From an uncultured Saprospiraceae bacterium (GTDB lineage Bacteria; Bacteroidota; Bacteroidia; Chitinophagales; Saprospiraceae), in contig CALIAG010000104.1 of NCBI GenBank assembly GCA_938041325.1, positions 1 through 56,907 of the forward strand: DNA of 56,907 bases, written 5' to 3'. The notes under the pieces are model-generated. The model searched no databases and was not told where the DNA came from. It saw only the letters and a program-made list of their open reading frames with translations. Of the stretch, positions 15,863 through 24,633 are shown one piece after another. The position numbers and the translations under genes are program-made. How positions within the stretch are numbered: position 1 is the first letter of the stretch; every line of letters begins with the position of its first letter.

Positions 15863-16768
15863 ATGAAGCATTATATTTTACTTGGAATCTTTTTCTTAGC
15901 ATTTCTACAATTGAGTGCGCAGGAATTTACGTTTGAAGTGTCTATCAATACGCCACAACTTCAAACCGTAGATCCAAAAGTTTTTGAAGACTTAGAAAAC
16001 ACCATGCGTGATTTTTTAAATAATCAAAAATGGACAGAGCATGATTATAGCCCTGAAGAAAGAATCCAATGCAATATCCAATTGAATATTCGAGAAGAAG
16101 TAAATGCAACAAATTTTAGAGGTGATTTGAATATTCAAGCGGTTCGACCTGTATTTGGAAGTAGCTATGAAACGCCTTTATTGACGCATGTGGACAAAGG
16201 AGTTGAGTTTAGTTACGAACAATTTCAGCCTCTTCAATACATCAAAAACTCTTACAGCGATAACTTAAGTGCCGTTCTTTCTTTTTATGTATATGTCATT
16301 TTAGGTTTAGATTATGACAGCTATTCTCCATTCGGTGGTGAACCTTATTTGCAAACTGCTCAAGAAATAATCAATGCGGTTCCTCCAGGAGCCAAAGATC
16401 AATATGACGGTTGGAAACCAGGACGTGTGAGTAGAAACCGTTACTGGATGATGGACAACCTATTAAGCCCAAGCGTGCGGCCCTTTCGACAGGCAATTTA
16501 TGATTATCACCGCCAAGGTTTAGATCTGATGTCATCCGACCCAAATACAGGGCGTGCAATTATGAACAACGCCATTAGTGAAGTTGGAAAAGTCGAAAAA
16601 AGCAATCCCAATATCATGATCATTCAAATGTTTGTGAACGCTAAGCGGAATGAGATTGTAGATGTTTTTTCCGGGGGGACAGCGACAGAAAAGTCCAAAA
16701 TCAGGACTACAATGACTAAACTCGATGCGTCCAATGCCAATGTTTATCGAAAGGGACTCGGTCGATAA
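15863..16768 (+). CDS. DUF4835 family protein (PorD-like, T9SS-associated)
   Basis: 301 residues from the ATG at 15863, chosen because a signal peptide (KHYILLGIFFLAFLQLSAQ) follows; the ATG at 15797 would overlap coaBC and hide it. The mature part has EFTFEVSINTPQLQTVDPKVF, LDYDSYSPFGG and a C-terminal NANVYRKGLGR, features of DUF4835. This family usually sits after coaBC and has been named PorD in connection with type IX secretion; that name is recalled, not checked. The periplasmic location fits. RecN, often the next gene in relatives, is not here. Confidence 0.83.
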   Translation: MKHYILLGIFFLAFLQLSAQEFTFEVSINTPQLQTVDPKVFEDLENTMRDFLNNQKWTEHDYSPEERIQCNIQLNIREEVNATNFRGDLNIQAVRPVFGSSYETPLLTHVDKGVEFSYEQFQPLQYIKNSYSDNLSAVLSFYVYVILGLDYDSYSPFGGEPYLQTAQEIINAVPPGAKDQYDGWKPGRVSRNRYWMMDNLLSPSVRPFRQAIYDYHRQGLDLMSSDPNTGRAIMNNAISEVGKVEKSNPNIMIIQMFVNAKRNEIVDVFSGGTATEKSKIRTTMTKLDASNANVYRKGLGR

Positions 16769-16797
16769 ATTCAATTAACTCTTAAATCAAAGTGTTA

Positions 16798-16823
16798 AAA
16801 AGGCCAAAAACAGCCTTTTCTCT
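16798..16823 (+). terminator. Probable terminator after DUF4835 gene
   Basis: A 7-bp stem, AAAAGGC (16798-16804) with GCCTTTT (16813-16819), an 8-base loop and following pyrimidines. It ends the bamD-to-DUF4835 run. Confidence 0.65.
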
Positions 16824-16923
16824 TCTACTTCAAACGCAAAGTGGCCTTGTTTTGTCGTTAAAATCGATCAGATTATCGGAATTTTATATTCAAATCCTTT
16901 ATAATGCGTAAATTGCATTTGTT

Positions 16924-17511
16924 ATGGTTATAGATATAATCTTCGCAATTACAATCTTATATGGTTTCTATCTTGGTTTTTCCAAGGGGATAATTTCGAC
17001 CATATTTTCTACCCTTTCCATTGTCTTTGGACTAATGGCTGCATTTAAATTTGCACCCGGAGCTACCAATTTTCTGGAAACGACTTTCAATAATAACAAT
17101 CCCCTCATGTTTTTGGCGGGCTTTTTACTCTCCTTTGTAGTTACTATGATCGTTATCAGAATGATTGCTAAAGGCTTAGAAGGCATACTAAAAACGGCCA
17201 ATATCAATGTATTGAACCAATTAGCTGGTGGAGTCTTATTGGCAGGCTTCTTCGTCGTTTTATACAGTTCACTATTGTGGTTTGGCGATCAGGCCAGAAT
17301 GATCGACGCTGAAACCAAAAGTAAATCATTCACTTATGCCTATATCAAAGATTTTCCAGAGCAAACAAAAGAAATAGGTGTCAAACTCAAACCTGTATTT
17401 GTTGACTTCTGGGATCAATCTATGGACATGATGGACCAATTGGAACGAATCAGTATAGAACAAACTGAGCAATCTTCCATCGAAGATCGGTCTGATGAAT
17501 TGCCTCAGTAG
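16924..17511 (+). CDS. CvpA family membrane protein
   Basis: 195 residues with the CvpA (colicin V production) layout: four transmembrane segments within the first about 125 residues, starting VIDIIFAITILYGFYLGFSKG, followed by a hydrophilic C-terminal tail. The glycine-rich first loop (FYLGFSKGIISTIFS) is typical. CvpA proteins are inner-membrane proteins of poorly defined function, linked to envelope stress and purine/biofilm phenotypes in other bacteria. Followed by a YhhN-family gene; no terminator was seen between them. Confidence 0.88.
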   Translation: MVIDIIFAITILYGFYLGFSKGIISTIFSTLSIVFGLMAAFKFAPGATNFLETTFNNNNPLMFLAGFLLSFVVTMIVIRMIAKGLEGILKTANINVLNQLAGGVLLAGFFVVLYSSLLWFGDQARMIDAETKSKSFTYAYIKDFPEQTKEIGVKLKPVFVDFWDQSMDMMDQLERISIEQTEQSSIEDRSDELPQ

Positions 17512-17553
17512 TTCGCTCCGATAAACCTTTCTTTTTATTTAATTTTCTTCTAG

Positions 17554-17561
17554 TATCTTTA
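17554..17561 (+). promoter_or_regulatory. Near-consensus -7 promoter box
   Basis: TATCTTTA differs from TAnnTTTG at one position and lies 25 bases before the ATG at 17586. Confidence 0.4.
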
Positions 17562-17585
17562 GTAGGAATCAGATCGATTATTCAC

Positions 17586-18299
17586 ATGCTAGAAAATAGG
17601 ATTTCATCCATTCCATTCTTTGCCTTTCTTTTCATTTGCATTGTAAATCTTTATGCAGACTACACCATCAATCATCAGCTTATTTATTTTTCAAAACCAT
17701 TGATCATTATTTCGCTGGCTGTCTTTTTCATTTTATCTGTAAAAAGGCCGATTGAAAAAATGGGAAAGTTGATTCTATTTGGACTTCTTTTTTCTTTGAT
17801 AGGTGATACGCTTTTGATGTTTGTGGAGAACAATCCAGACAAACCTTATTTGTTTTTATTGGGATTGGGAAGTTTTCTTCTAACCCATGTTTTCTATATC
17901 ACTGCTTTTTTTAGTTTTAAAAAAGAGCGGAGCAATTGGGTGCTTCAAAACAAATGGATCGTTCTTCCTTTTCTGATCTTATTGGGCAGTATGCTTTTTT
18001 ATCTTTGGCCAGATTTGAATAATGGTATGAAAATTCCGGTTGCGGTATATGCCTCTGTCATAGTCATGATGGCCATCGCTGCACTTAGCATGAAAAACAA
18101 AATTGAATCACCAATGTTTACCATTCTTGTAGCAGGTGTTTTTCTTTTCATCATTTCAGATAGTCTGATCGCTTTTAATAAATTCAAATCATTTCAACCT
18201 TTTGGAATGAATCCAAGAATCAGTATCATGTTGACTTATATGCTTGCTCAGTTTTTGATTATTTTTTCTTGCATTAAAATTTCAAAAAACAATGGGTGA
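17586..18299 (+). CDS. Lysoplasmalogenase family (YhhN/TMEM86) membrane protein
   Basis: 237 residues with about eight transmembrane segments. The family motifs are GDTLLMF (about residue 75), the LTHVFYI segment and ISDSLIAFNKF near the C-terminus, whose aspartates are the likely catalytic residues. Characterised relatives hydrolyse the vinyl-ether bond of lysoplasmalogens; whether this organism makes plasmalogens is unknown, so the substrate may differ. The stop TGA overlaps the start region of the next gene by 8 bases, indicating translational coupling. Confidence 0.85.
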   Translation: MLENRISSIPFFAFLFICIVNLYADYTINHQLIYFSKPLIIISLAVFFILSVKRPIEKMGKLILFGLLFSLIGDTLLMFVENNPDKPYLFLLGLGSFLLTHVFYITAFFSFKKERSNWVLQNKWIVLPFLILLGSMLFYLWPDLNNGMKIPVAVYASVIVMMAIAALSMKNKIESPMFTILVAGVFLFIISDSLIAFNKFKSFQPFGMNPRISIMLTYMLAQFLIIFSCIKISKNNG

Positions 18300-18894
18300 A
18301 TTTTGGGACAACATCAAAAAGCTTTTTCAGACAGCCGAGGCCAGCACTCCTTCACAACCGGTGATTCATGAAGTGATTGAACGAGATGAAGTTTTTAATA
18401 TTGAATTTGAGAATTGGAAACAAAAATTAGCCAAACAGAGAATTTTGGATTGGCTAAAAGCGGAGTACAGTTCTTTTCTTATTGAGAATGAAAATAGGGA
18501 TAAAGCAGTTGCGTTTCTGAATACCGCTTCTGCAAATGGTTTTGTAATTCATTTTCACCAAACGAAATATCAGAAAAAGGAGATCGTTTTTTTGTTTGAT
18601 TACTTTAAAGAAAAAGTCAAATTACTAAATTACAAATCTTACTTATCAGACACTAGAACTTACAATCGTCCTGCTTGGGTTGAACGTGTTGACAAACATT
18701 ATCTAAAGCCACCAACCAATCTCAAAAAGCCAGAAGCAGGAAACTTTGATCAAGGATATGGCAATATCACTATCGAGCTTACTTATAGAAACGACAAAAT
18801 TTGGAATTTAAAATTTCAAGCAGTCAATTATAATGATAGAATGTATAAAAAGGCGGAGCCTTTCAAGGACTTAATGAACAAGATTTTAAACTAA
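18292..18894 (+). CDS. Conserved-looking hypothetical protein
   Basis: 200 residues, soluble, no signal peptide, not recognised. The N-terminus (MGEFWDNIKKLFQTAE) is amphipathic and could touch the membrane. The middle is mixed alpha/beta, with FVIHFHQTKYQKKEIVFLFDYF and a tyrosine-rich stretch, and the C-terminus has NDKIWNLKFQAVNYNDRMYKKA. Its 8-base overlap with the YhhN gene suggests coupled translation and a related role. It converges on the kinase-RapZ gene. Confidence 0.75.
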   Translation: MGEFWDNIKKLFQTAEASTPSQPVIHEVIERDEVFNIEFENWKQKLAKQRILDWLKAEYSSFLIENENRDKAVAFLNTASANGFVIHFHQTKYQKKEIVFLFDYFKEKVKLLNYKSYLSDTRTYNRPAWVERVDKHYLKPPTNLKKPEAGNFDQGYGNITIELTYRNDKIWNLKFQAVNYNDRMYKKAEPFKDLMNKILN

Positions 18895-18920
18895 GCTTTT
18901 TTGAAACAGAATCTATTTTA

Positions 18921-20366
18921 TTAGTTTTTCCAACCTTTGCGCTCTTGTTCTCGATGCAATAAATCTACGTTTACTCCATATTTCAATTTCAGGTGTCGAG
19001 CCATACAATCCGCCGCATAAACGGAGCGATGTTGTCCACCTGTACATCCAAAATGTATGCTTAAACTGGTAAAACTTCGTTCAAGATAATTTTCAACAGC
19101 AATGTCTACAATGTGATAAATATTGGATAAAAAACCTTCCATGTTGCTGTGATTCTGGAGAAAGGTAATCGTTGCTTTATCTCGCCCAGTTTCTTTCTTG
19201 TATGGCTCGTAGCGTCCGGGATTGTGGATACATCTACAATCGAAAACAAACCCACCACCATTGCCAGTAGTGTTTTCTGGTAGCCCAAATTTATAAGAAA
19301 AACTTCCTACAGAAACATTTAGGAAGCTTGCATCAGATTTTGACTTGTCAAATGTAGCGAACTGTTCAGACTCCGTGATAGCTATTAAAGCTGGCCATAG
19401 ACTGGGCAAGTCTACTTTGAGTTTTACATTTTCAATAATCCATTTCAAATTTTTAATGGCATATGGAATACTAGTCAGAAAATGTTCCTTCCGTTCATGA
19501 AGTCCACGGTATCCATAGGTGCCGAATGTTTGAATGCACCTTATCAAAACATAACCGTAGTAATATTCTTTAAACTCCTCTCGATTTATTGTAGTCAATT
19601 GCTCTGCAGTATCCAAGTAGTGTTCCAATAGTTCACTCCTGATTTCATTTGGCATATTGGCCTTCGCTTGAAAAAGAAGAGAAGCCAAATCGTATTGGAG
19701 TGCACCTTTTCGTCCACCTTGATAATCGACAAAAAAGGGCGCTCCTTTTCTCATCATTATATTTCTGGATTGAAAATCACGAAACATAAAATGACTACAG
19801 TCGGCCTGCAATAGATAATCCCCAAAAGCATGAAAATCTTTTTCTAAAGCTTGTTCATCAAAAGGAATTTTCGCAAATTTTAGAAAGTAATATTTGAAAG
19901 TATTGAAATCCCAAAGCATGGATTGCTTATCAAATGCAGCGCGAGGATAGCAATTATTATAGTCTAATCCTTTCCCTCCTTTGATCTGAAGGTTCGCTAA
20001 TTTTTCAACTACTTTTTTATAAACATTAACCAAATCTCTTGGGAAATCATCTCCTTTTTGCAATAGAAAACTGAAGAGCGTTGTCGTTCCTAAGTCTTCT
20101 TGCAAGTAAGCATTGTTGCTCAAGTCGGTTGCATAGATCTCAGGTACAGGTAATTTTTTCGAGAAAAAATCTTTGCTGAATTCAACAAAGGCATTGTTCT
20201 CTGACGGTTTTGAACCATAAGTTCCGATCGCAGTTTTGGTCGCTCCTTTTAATCTATAATAGATACGATTTGATCCAGAAGGTGCCAAAGGTAAAACCAA
20301 ATTAGCTTCTTCTCCTGCCCAATTTTCAAATAAGTTTTTAAGAATTTCTTTTTTATTGACAGGCAT
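18921..20366 (-). CDS. Aminosugar-kinase-like / RapZ C-terminal domain fusion
   Basis: 481 residues in two parts. Residues about 20-315 form an aminoglycoside phosphotransferase-fold kinase, closest in style to the MurNAc/GlcNAc kinase AmgK: catalytic MFRDFQSRNIM (D197, N202), metal-binding FVDYQGG (D214) and YDLASLL. Residues about 350-476 match the C-terminal domain of the RNase adaptor RapZ: SYKFGLP, VFDCRCIHNPGRY and GCTGGQHRSVYAAD (440-453). In E. coli that domain senses glucosamine-6-phosphate. The N-terminal P-loop ATPase half of true RapZ is absent. The C-terminus is basic (REQERKGWK). A role linking cell-wall aminosugar phosphorylation to metabolite sensing is inferred. The stop of obgE lies upstream; the start codon here is 5 bases from it, so the two are co-transcribed. 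Confidence 0.85.
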   Translation of the reverse strand: MPVNKKEILKNLFENWAGEEANLVLPLAPSGSNRIYYRLKGATKTAIGTYGSKPSENNAFVEFSKDFFSKKLPVPEIYATDLSNNAYLQEDLGTTTLFSFLLQKGDDFPRDLVNVYKKVVEKLANLQIKGGKGLDYNNCYPRAAFDKQSMLWDFNTFKYYFLKFAKIPFDEQALEKDFHAFGDYLLQADCSHFMFRDFQSRNIMMRKGAPFFVDYQGGRKGALQYDLASLLFQAKANMPNEIRSELLEHYLDTAEQLTTINREEFKEYYYGYVLIRCIQTFGTYGYRGLHERKEHFLTSIPYAIKNLKWIIENVKLKVDLPSLWPALIAITESEQFATFDKSKSDASFLNVSVGSFSYKFGLPENTTGNGGGFVFDCRCIHNPGRYEPYKKETGRDKATITFLQNHSNMEGFLSNIYHIVDIAVENYLERSFTSLSIHFGCTGGQHRSVYAADCMARHLKLKYGVNVDLLHREQERKGWKN

Positions 20367-20371
20367 TCGAG

Positions 20372-21373
20372 TTAGGGTTTTGATTCGTTAATGGTTTTCC
20401 AAACGAGATCTTTAAGTTCTGTTATACCTTGATTCGCAATGGCAGATATGAATACCGTTGGCAAATGCTGAGGCAACCCCGGTTTCAATAATTCTTTTAA
20501 TTCATCATCAATCATATCACACTTCGTGATGGCCAAAACCTGAGGCTTATCGAGCAATTCAGGATTGTACATCTTCAGCTCGTTGAGTAAAATTCCGTAC
20601 TCTTTCTTAATATCATCCGTATCACAAGGGATCATGAAAAGCAAAGTTGAATTCCGCTCAATATGTCTCAAGAAGCGATGCCCCAGTCCTTTCCCTTCAT
20701 GCGCATTTTCTATGATTCCTGGAATATCCGCCATGATAAATGAGCGGCTGTCTCGGTAACTGACGATGCCCAGATTTGGAGCTAAAGTCGTAAAGGCGTA
20801 ACTCGCTATTTTAGGTTTAGCAGCTGTTATCACTGAAAGCAAAGTAGATTTTCCTGCATTTGGAAATCCTACCAAACCAACATCTGCTAAGATTTTCAAT
20901 TCAAGTATCTTCCATTCCTGTAAACCTGGTTCACCCGGCTGAGCATAGCGTGGAGTTTGATTAGTAGATGATTTGAAATGAACATTACCCAAACCACCTC
21001 TTCCACCTGGAGTTAAAATAACCATTTCTCCATCTTTGCTGATTTCAAATTCAACCTCTCCAGTCTCTGCATCTTTCGCAATGGTACCTATAGGAACTTC
21101 AAGAATAATATCTTCCCCATTTGCTCCTGAAGAGGTACTGCCACTTCCCACTTGTCCGGGAGAAGCTATGACATGTTTTCTATATTTCAACTGAAGTAAG
21201 GTCCACAATTGCTTGTTGCCTTTGAGGATGATGTGACCACCACGACCGCCGTCTCCACCATCAGGTCCTCCTCTTGCATCCATTCGACTCCTTGCTAAGT
21301 GTGCAGAGCCCGCCCCTCCTGCGCCGGAACGGCAACAGATTTTTACATAATCAACAAAATTCTGCTCTGACAT
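20372..21373 (-). CDS. obgE: Obg-family GTPase ObgE/CgtA
   Basis: Essential ribosome-associated GTPase acting in 50S assembly and the stringent response. 333 residues from the ATG at 21373, which starts [17 protein letters not shown]; the upstream ATG at 21421 adds 16 non-homologous residues. The glycine-rich Obg fold covers residues about 5-160 ([12 protein letters not shown]). The G domain has [12 protein letters not shown] (P-loop), [16 protein letters not shown] (G3) and TKCD (G4). Lies between adk and the kinase-RapZ gene on the minus strand; adk-obgE pairs are common in Bacteroidota. Confidence 0.96.
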   Translation of the reverse strand: MSEQNFVDYVKICCRSGAGGAGSAHLARSRMDARGGPDGGDGGRGGHIILKGNKQLWTLLQLKYRKHVIASPGQVGSGSTSSGANGEDIILEVPIGTIAKDAETGEVEFEISKDGEMVILTPGGRGGLGNVHFKSSTNQTPRYAQPGEPGLQEWKILELKILADVGLVGFPNAGKSTLLSVITAAKPKIASYAFTTLAPNLGIVSYRDSRSFIMADIPGIIENAHEGKGLGHRFLRHIERNSTLLFMIPCDTDDIKKEYGILLNELKMYNPELLDKPQVLAITKCDMIDDELKELLKPGLPQHLPTVFISAIANQGITELKDLVWKTINESKP

Positions 21374-21469
21374 TAATTTATGGTTTTGATTCCTAAATTT
21401 ACAACAAAGGTCGAATGACATGAATTCATTCGACCAAAGATTTTATTTTTTCCTTGCGGAAATTAATTT

Positions 21470-22042
21470 CTAAATGCTTTCTATTTCTAAAGACAAGCGG
21501 TCAAAGATCATATCTATTGTGCCTACTCCCCAAACTTTCACAGAGTGTCCTGAATTGAAATAAAAGTCAAAAACTGGAAAAGTTTCTTTCTTATAAACTT
21601 CTAATCTATTTTGAATAATTGACTGATCTAAATCATCTGCGCGACCGGAAGTTTTTCCCCTTTCCAATAAGCGTTCAATCAATACACTATCAGGCACATC
21701 TAACATAACCAACTTTGAAATGGATTCTTCTTTTTCACTAAGCAATGTATCCAAAGCTTCACATTGAGCTATCGTACGAGGAAAACCGTCAAAAATATAT
21801 CCTTTCACATCTGGGTTCTCGTCTACTTTCTGCTTCAACATTCTGATCGTAACCTCATCCGGAACCAACTGTCCTTTATCAATATATCTTTTGGCTTCAA
21901 TACCAAGCGCTGTATTATTCTTAAGATTAAACCTAAATAGATCCCCAGTAGAAATATGCAACAAGTTATATTTCTCTACCAGCTTTTCCGCCTGAGTTCC
22001 CTTACCTGAGCCAGGAGGACCGAAAAGGATTAAATTCAACAT
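21470..22042 (-). CDS. adk: Adenylate kinase
   Basis: Interconverts ATP + AMP and 2 ADP. 190 residues with the P-loop GPPGSGKGTQAEKL at residues 7-20, the AMP-binding ISTGDLFRFNL and FDGFPRTIAQCEAL, and RLLERGKTSGRADD. The short LID without zinc-binding cysteines makes it the short-type enzyme. It precedes obgE by about 96 bases on the same strand. Confidence 0.96.
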   Translation of the reverse strand: MLNLILFGPPGSGKGTQAEKLVEKYNLLHISTGDLFRFNLKNNTALGIEAKRYIDKGQLVPDEVTIRMLKQKVDENPDVKGYIFDGFPRTIAQCEALDTLLSEKEESISKLVMLDVPDSVLIERLLERGKTSGRADDLDQSIIQNRLEVYKKETFPVFDFYFNSGHSVKVWGVGTIDMIFDRLSLEIESI

Positions 22043-22174
22043 GGTGTTCTTTTTTGATTAAAACGATTGCGAAAATAAGGATTTTTTAACCAAATATCAG
22101 CTTATAATTCAATTGCTTTGTGTCAATAGTACAACAAGGAATCTAAATCAAAGTTTCCAAACAAGAAAATATTC

Positions 22175-22708
22175 CTATTTGCTTATAAGATCTCTTGCGT
22201 ATAAGAGTCTCGGCTTCCAGTAATTCGATTGATTAATATCCTGCACAATAACTCCTTTGGAAGAAGTACTGTGGATCACTTTTAAGCTACCTGCAGACCT
22301 TGAAATGACCATTGCCACATGGTTGACCTTTGCCCCTTTTCCTTTATTAAAAAACAGCAAATCCCCGGGTCGAGCCTTCGTTATTGGTATTTTCTTCCCA
22401 GTTTCTGATTGAGCAGAAGAGGTACGCGGAATAGTATAATTATGGCGTTTGAAAACAAAATAAGTTAAACCAGAACAATCAAATCCACTAGGAGAGCTCC
22501 CTCCATATTTGTATTTTGATCCTAGCGTTGTCTTTGCGTAAGAAGCTATTTGACCTCTTAACTTTTGATCCTTTCCAATGGTTTTATGTGTTTGCGTGGG
22601 GCTTTTGCGAGGAGGAACATCCGCTCTTTTGCGAAAGGTGGAGCAAGAGGTCATTAAAAAAGCCAAAGCCAATAACAACATTCTAAATATAGAAACGTTT
22701 TTAAACAT
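22175..22708 (-). CDS. NlpC/P60 (C40) cell-wall peptidase lipoprotein
   Basis: 177 residues. A lipoprotein signal with lipobox LMTSC (C22) is followed by a linker and an NlpC/P60 domain of about 125 residues. The catalytic triad is C78 (FDCSGLTYF), H130 (VNHVAMV) and H146 (VIHSTSSKGV). Such enzymes cleave gamma-D-Glu-diaminopimelate or related peptide bonds in peptidoglycan. Placed at the outer or inner membrane facing the periplasm. It lies about 130 bases before adk on the same strand, without an obvious terminator. Confidence 0.92.
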   Translation of the reverse strand: MFKNVSIFRMLLLALAFLMTSCSTFRKRADVPPRKSPTQTHKTIGKDQKLRGQIASYAKTTLGSKYKYGGSSPSGFDCSGLTYFVFKRHNYTIPRTSSAQSETGKKIPITKARPGDLLFFNKGKGAKVNHVAMVISRSAGSLKVIHSTSSKGVIVQDINQSNYWKPRLLYARDLISK

Positions 22709-22803
22709 ATTATCGGTTACTTATCAGGAATTAAAAAATACCATAAGATACTCGTTGTCAACAGGTTAGTTAATAGGGTTATTACACAAAACTCAGCGGG
22801 TAG

Positions 22804-22833
22804 AAGCGGTTCATTCTTACGATTGAGCCGCTT
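22804..22833. repeat. 10-bp hairpin between peptidase and amidase genes
   Basis: Stem 22804-22813 with 22824-22833 (one G-T pair) and a 10-base loop. It lies in the 256-base gap between two minus-strand genes. No strong T run follows on the minus strand, so it may be a weak terminator or a processing site. Confidence 0.4.
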
Positions 22834-22964
22834 TGCTTATTTAAGATGTTAAAGTTGGGAATCCAATATATTAGATTAATCTTGAATACCAGATAGAAAC
22901 GTCTGGCTTCTTTTGGAAAGTATACACTGCCTTTGTTGATTCAATAGAAAGGCGTCCAAAAAAC

Positions 22965-23747
22965 TTATTTTAATTGAAAACCGTCTTGATCTGCTAGAAA
23001 ATTCAGTTTAGAACGAAGGGTATTTTGGCTCGTAAGATTCAATTCAGTAGTCGAGACCTGTTCAATATTTGCAGTATGATAAAGTGTGTTTCCAAGAAAA
23101 TCGACCACCATTGTATCACCGATATAGTCTAAGCCTTTTTCATCGGCTCCTACCCGATTGACACCGACGACATAGCATTGATTTTCAATTGCGCGGGCGG
23201 TAAGTAAAGCTCTCCAGGCATTCGCTCTCGGTTTTGGCCAGTTAGCTACATAAATCAGTAGGTCATAGTTTTCAACGTTTCTTGCCCAAACCGGAAAACG
23301 CAAATCGTAACAAATCAATGGGCAAATCTTCCAGCCTTTATAGTCAATAATTATTTTTTGGTCGCCAGGTTTGAAATATTCATGTTCTCCTGCTAGCGTA
23401 AACAAGTGCTTCTTATCATAAAATTGGAATTCTCCATCCGGTTTCATCCAGATGAATCTGTTGTAATACTCACCGCCATCCTTGAGGATAAGGCTTCCAC
23501 ATAAAACCGATTTTAATTTTTCAGCTTGTCCTCGCATCCATTGGACACTTTTTCCATCCATGGATTCTGCAACTTCCTCCGTATTCATTGTAAAACCAGT
23601 ACTAAACATTTCAGGAAGTACAATGATATCCTGTTGACCTTGGATACGATCTAAAAGGTTTTCAAAATGATTTAGGTTTTTATCTATAGCTTCCCAATGA
23701 AGCGAAGTTTGAACTGTGGTAACTCGAAGTGCATTTGACTGAGACAT
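22965..23747 (-). CDS. Nitrilase-superfamily omega-amidase (YafV-like)
   Basis: 260-residue carbon-nitrogen hydrolase with the nitrilase triad: E46 (LPEMFSTGF), K112 (YDKKHLF) and C146 (LICYDLRFPVW). The motif LPEMFSTGFTMN and the FPVWARN segment are typical of the YafV/Nit2 omega-amidases. These hydrolyse 2-oxoglutaramate and 2-oxosuccinamate left by glutamine and asparagine transaminases (metabolite repair or methionine salvage). Soluble, cytoplasmic. It follows rplY but is separated from it by a terminator. Confidence 0.9.
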   Translation of the reverse strand: MSQSNALRVTTVQTSLHWEAIDKNLNHFENLLDRIQGQQDIIVLPEMFSTGFTMNTEEVAESMDGKSVQWMRGQAEKLKSVLCGSLILKDGGEYYNRFIWMKPDGEFQFYDKKHLFTLAGEHEYFKPGDQKIIIDYKGWKICPLICYDLRFPVWARNVENYDLLIYVANWPKPRANAWRALLTARAIENQCYVVGVNRVGADEKGLDYIGDTMVVDFLGNTLYHTANIEQVSTTELNLTSQNTLRSKLNFLADQDGFQLK

Positions 23748-23780
23748 AGAATTAAGGTTTATTCGTCAAATTTACGTTAA

Positions 23781-23816
23781 AAAAAAAGACAGAAACAAAT
23801 CAATGTTTCTGTCTTT
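23781..23816 (-). terminator. Rho-independent terminator after rplY
   Basis: A perfect 13-bp stem (23785-23797 with 23804-23816), a 6-base loop and, on the minus strand, a long T run. It lies between rplY and the amidase gene. Confidence 0.9.
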
Positions 23817-23847
23817 ATATCTATTATTTTAGATTTTTCTTATTCAG

Positions 23848-24486
23848 TTATTCAGCTGGAGCTGCATCTGCAGTTGCTCCTTCAGCAGCTTCTTCTGCCT
23901 CTTCACCTTCTTCTGCTGCTACATCAGTTGCAGATCTCAATGCACGTGGAATTTCAACAGATAGTACTGGAATTGCAGGAGCTGTCAATAACTCCATTCC
24001 TTCTTCTAATTCAATGTCTTTAACTCTTACAGAATCTCCTAATTCTAATTTAGAGATATCTACATTTAATCCATCTACTAATTTATCTAAAGTAGTTTTC
24101 ACTTTTACCCTTCTCACCTTTTGGATCAGAGAACCACCAGTTTTTACTCCTGGAGCAGTACCTTTAAAACGGAGTGGCAGTTCTACTTTGAATGCTTTTT
24201 TCTCAACCAACTCCAAAAAGTCAATGTGAATTAATTCATCAGAAACTGGGTGAAACTGCATGTCTTGTACAATACATTTAATTTTTTTCTCTCCAACTTG
24301 AATCTCTGCTAATTTAAAATCTGGGGTAAAAATCAAATCTTTAAACTGCTTTGGAGTGGCTGCAAAGTGGATTGTTTCCTTTCCACCATATACAATCCCT
24401 GGAACCAGACCTTCTCTTCTAGTTGCTTTTGCGCCTTTTTTGCCAGTGAAAGTTCTTTCTTGAGATACTATAGTAACTGATTCCAT
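23848..24486 (-). CDS. rplY: Ribosomal protein bL25 (CTC form)
   Basis: 5S rRNA-binding ribosomal protein of the long CTC type, 212 residues from the ATG at 24486. The upstream start at 24552 would add a hydrophobic extension foreign to the family. The N-terminal domain (ESVTIVSQERTFTGKKGAKATRREGLVPGIVYGG in outline) binds 5S rRNA and the C-terminal beta domain ends in an acidic, alanine-rich tail (EEGEEAEEAAEGATADAAPAE in outline), common in this phylum. It follows prs on the same strand, a frequent pairing in bacteria. Confidence 0.95.
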   Translation of the reverse strand: MESVTIVSQERTFTGKKGAKATRREGLVPGIVYGGKETIHFAATPKQFKDLIFTPDFKLAEIQVGEKKIKCIVQDMQFHPVSDELIHIDFLELVEKKAFKVELPLRFKGTAPGVKTGGSLIQKVRRVKVKTTLDKLVDGLNVDISKLELGDSVRVKDIELEEGMELLTAPAIPVLSVEIPRALRSATDVAAEEGEEAEEAAEGATADAAPAE

Positions 24487-24633
24487 ATGAATTTCTTTAA
24501 TAACTATATAAAAATAGATTCTTTTCGCTAAAATGAACGCAAAGATAGTCATTTTTCTACTTATTTTCCAAAAAATCTAGGGAAATAAGAAAAATGTTAT
24601 TTGTAGTAGGTAAGAGCCTTGAATTATTATTTT

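Noticed and set aside
22804-22833. Hairpin considered as part of a tRNA
   Set aside because: No cloverleaf, no T-loop consensus and no acceptor stem could be built around it.
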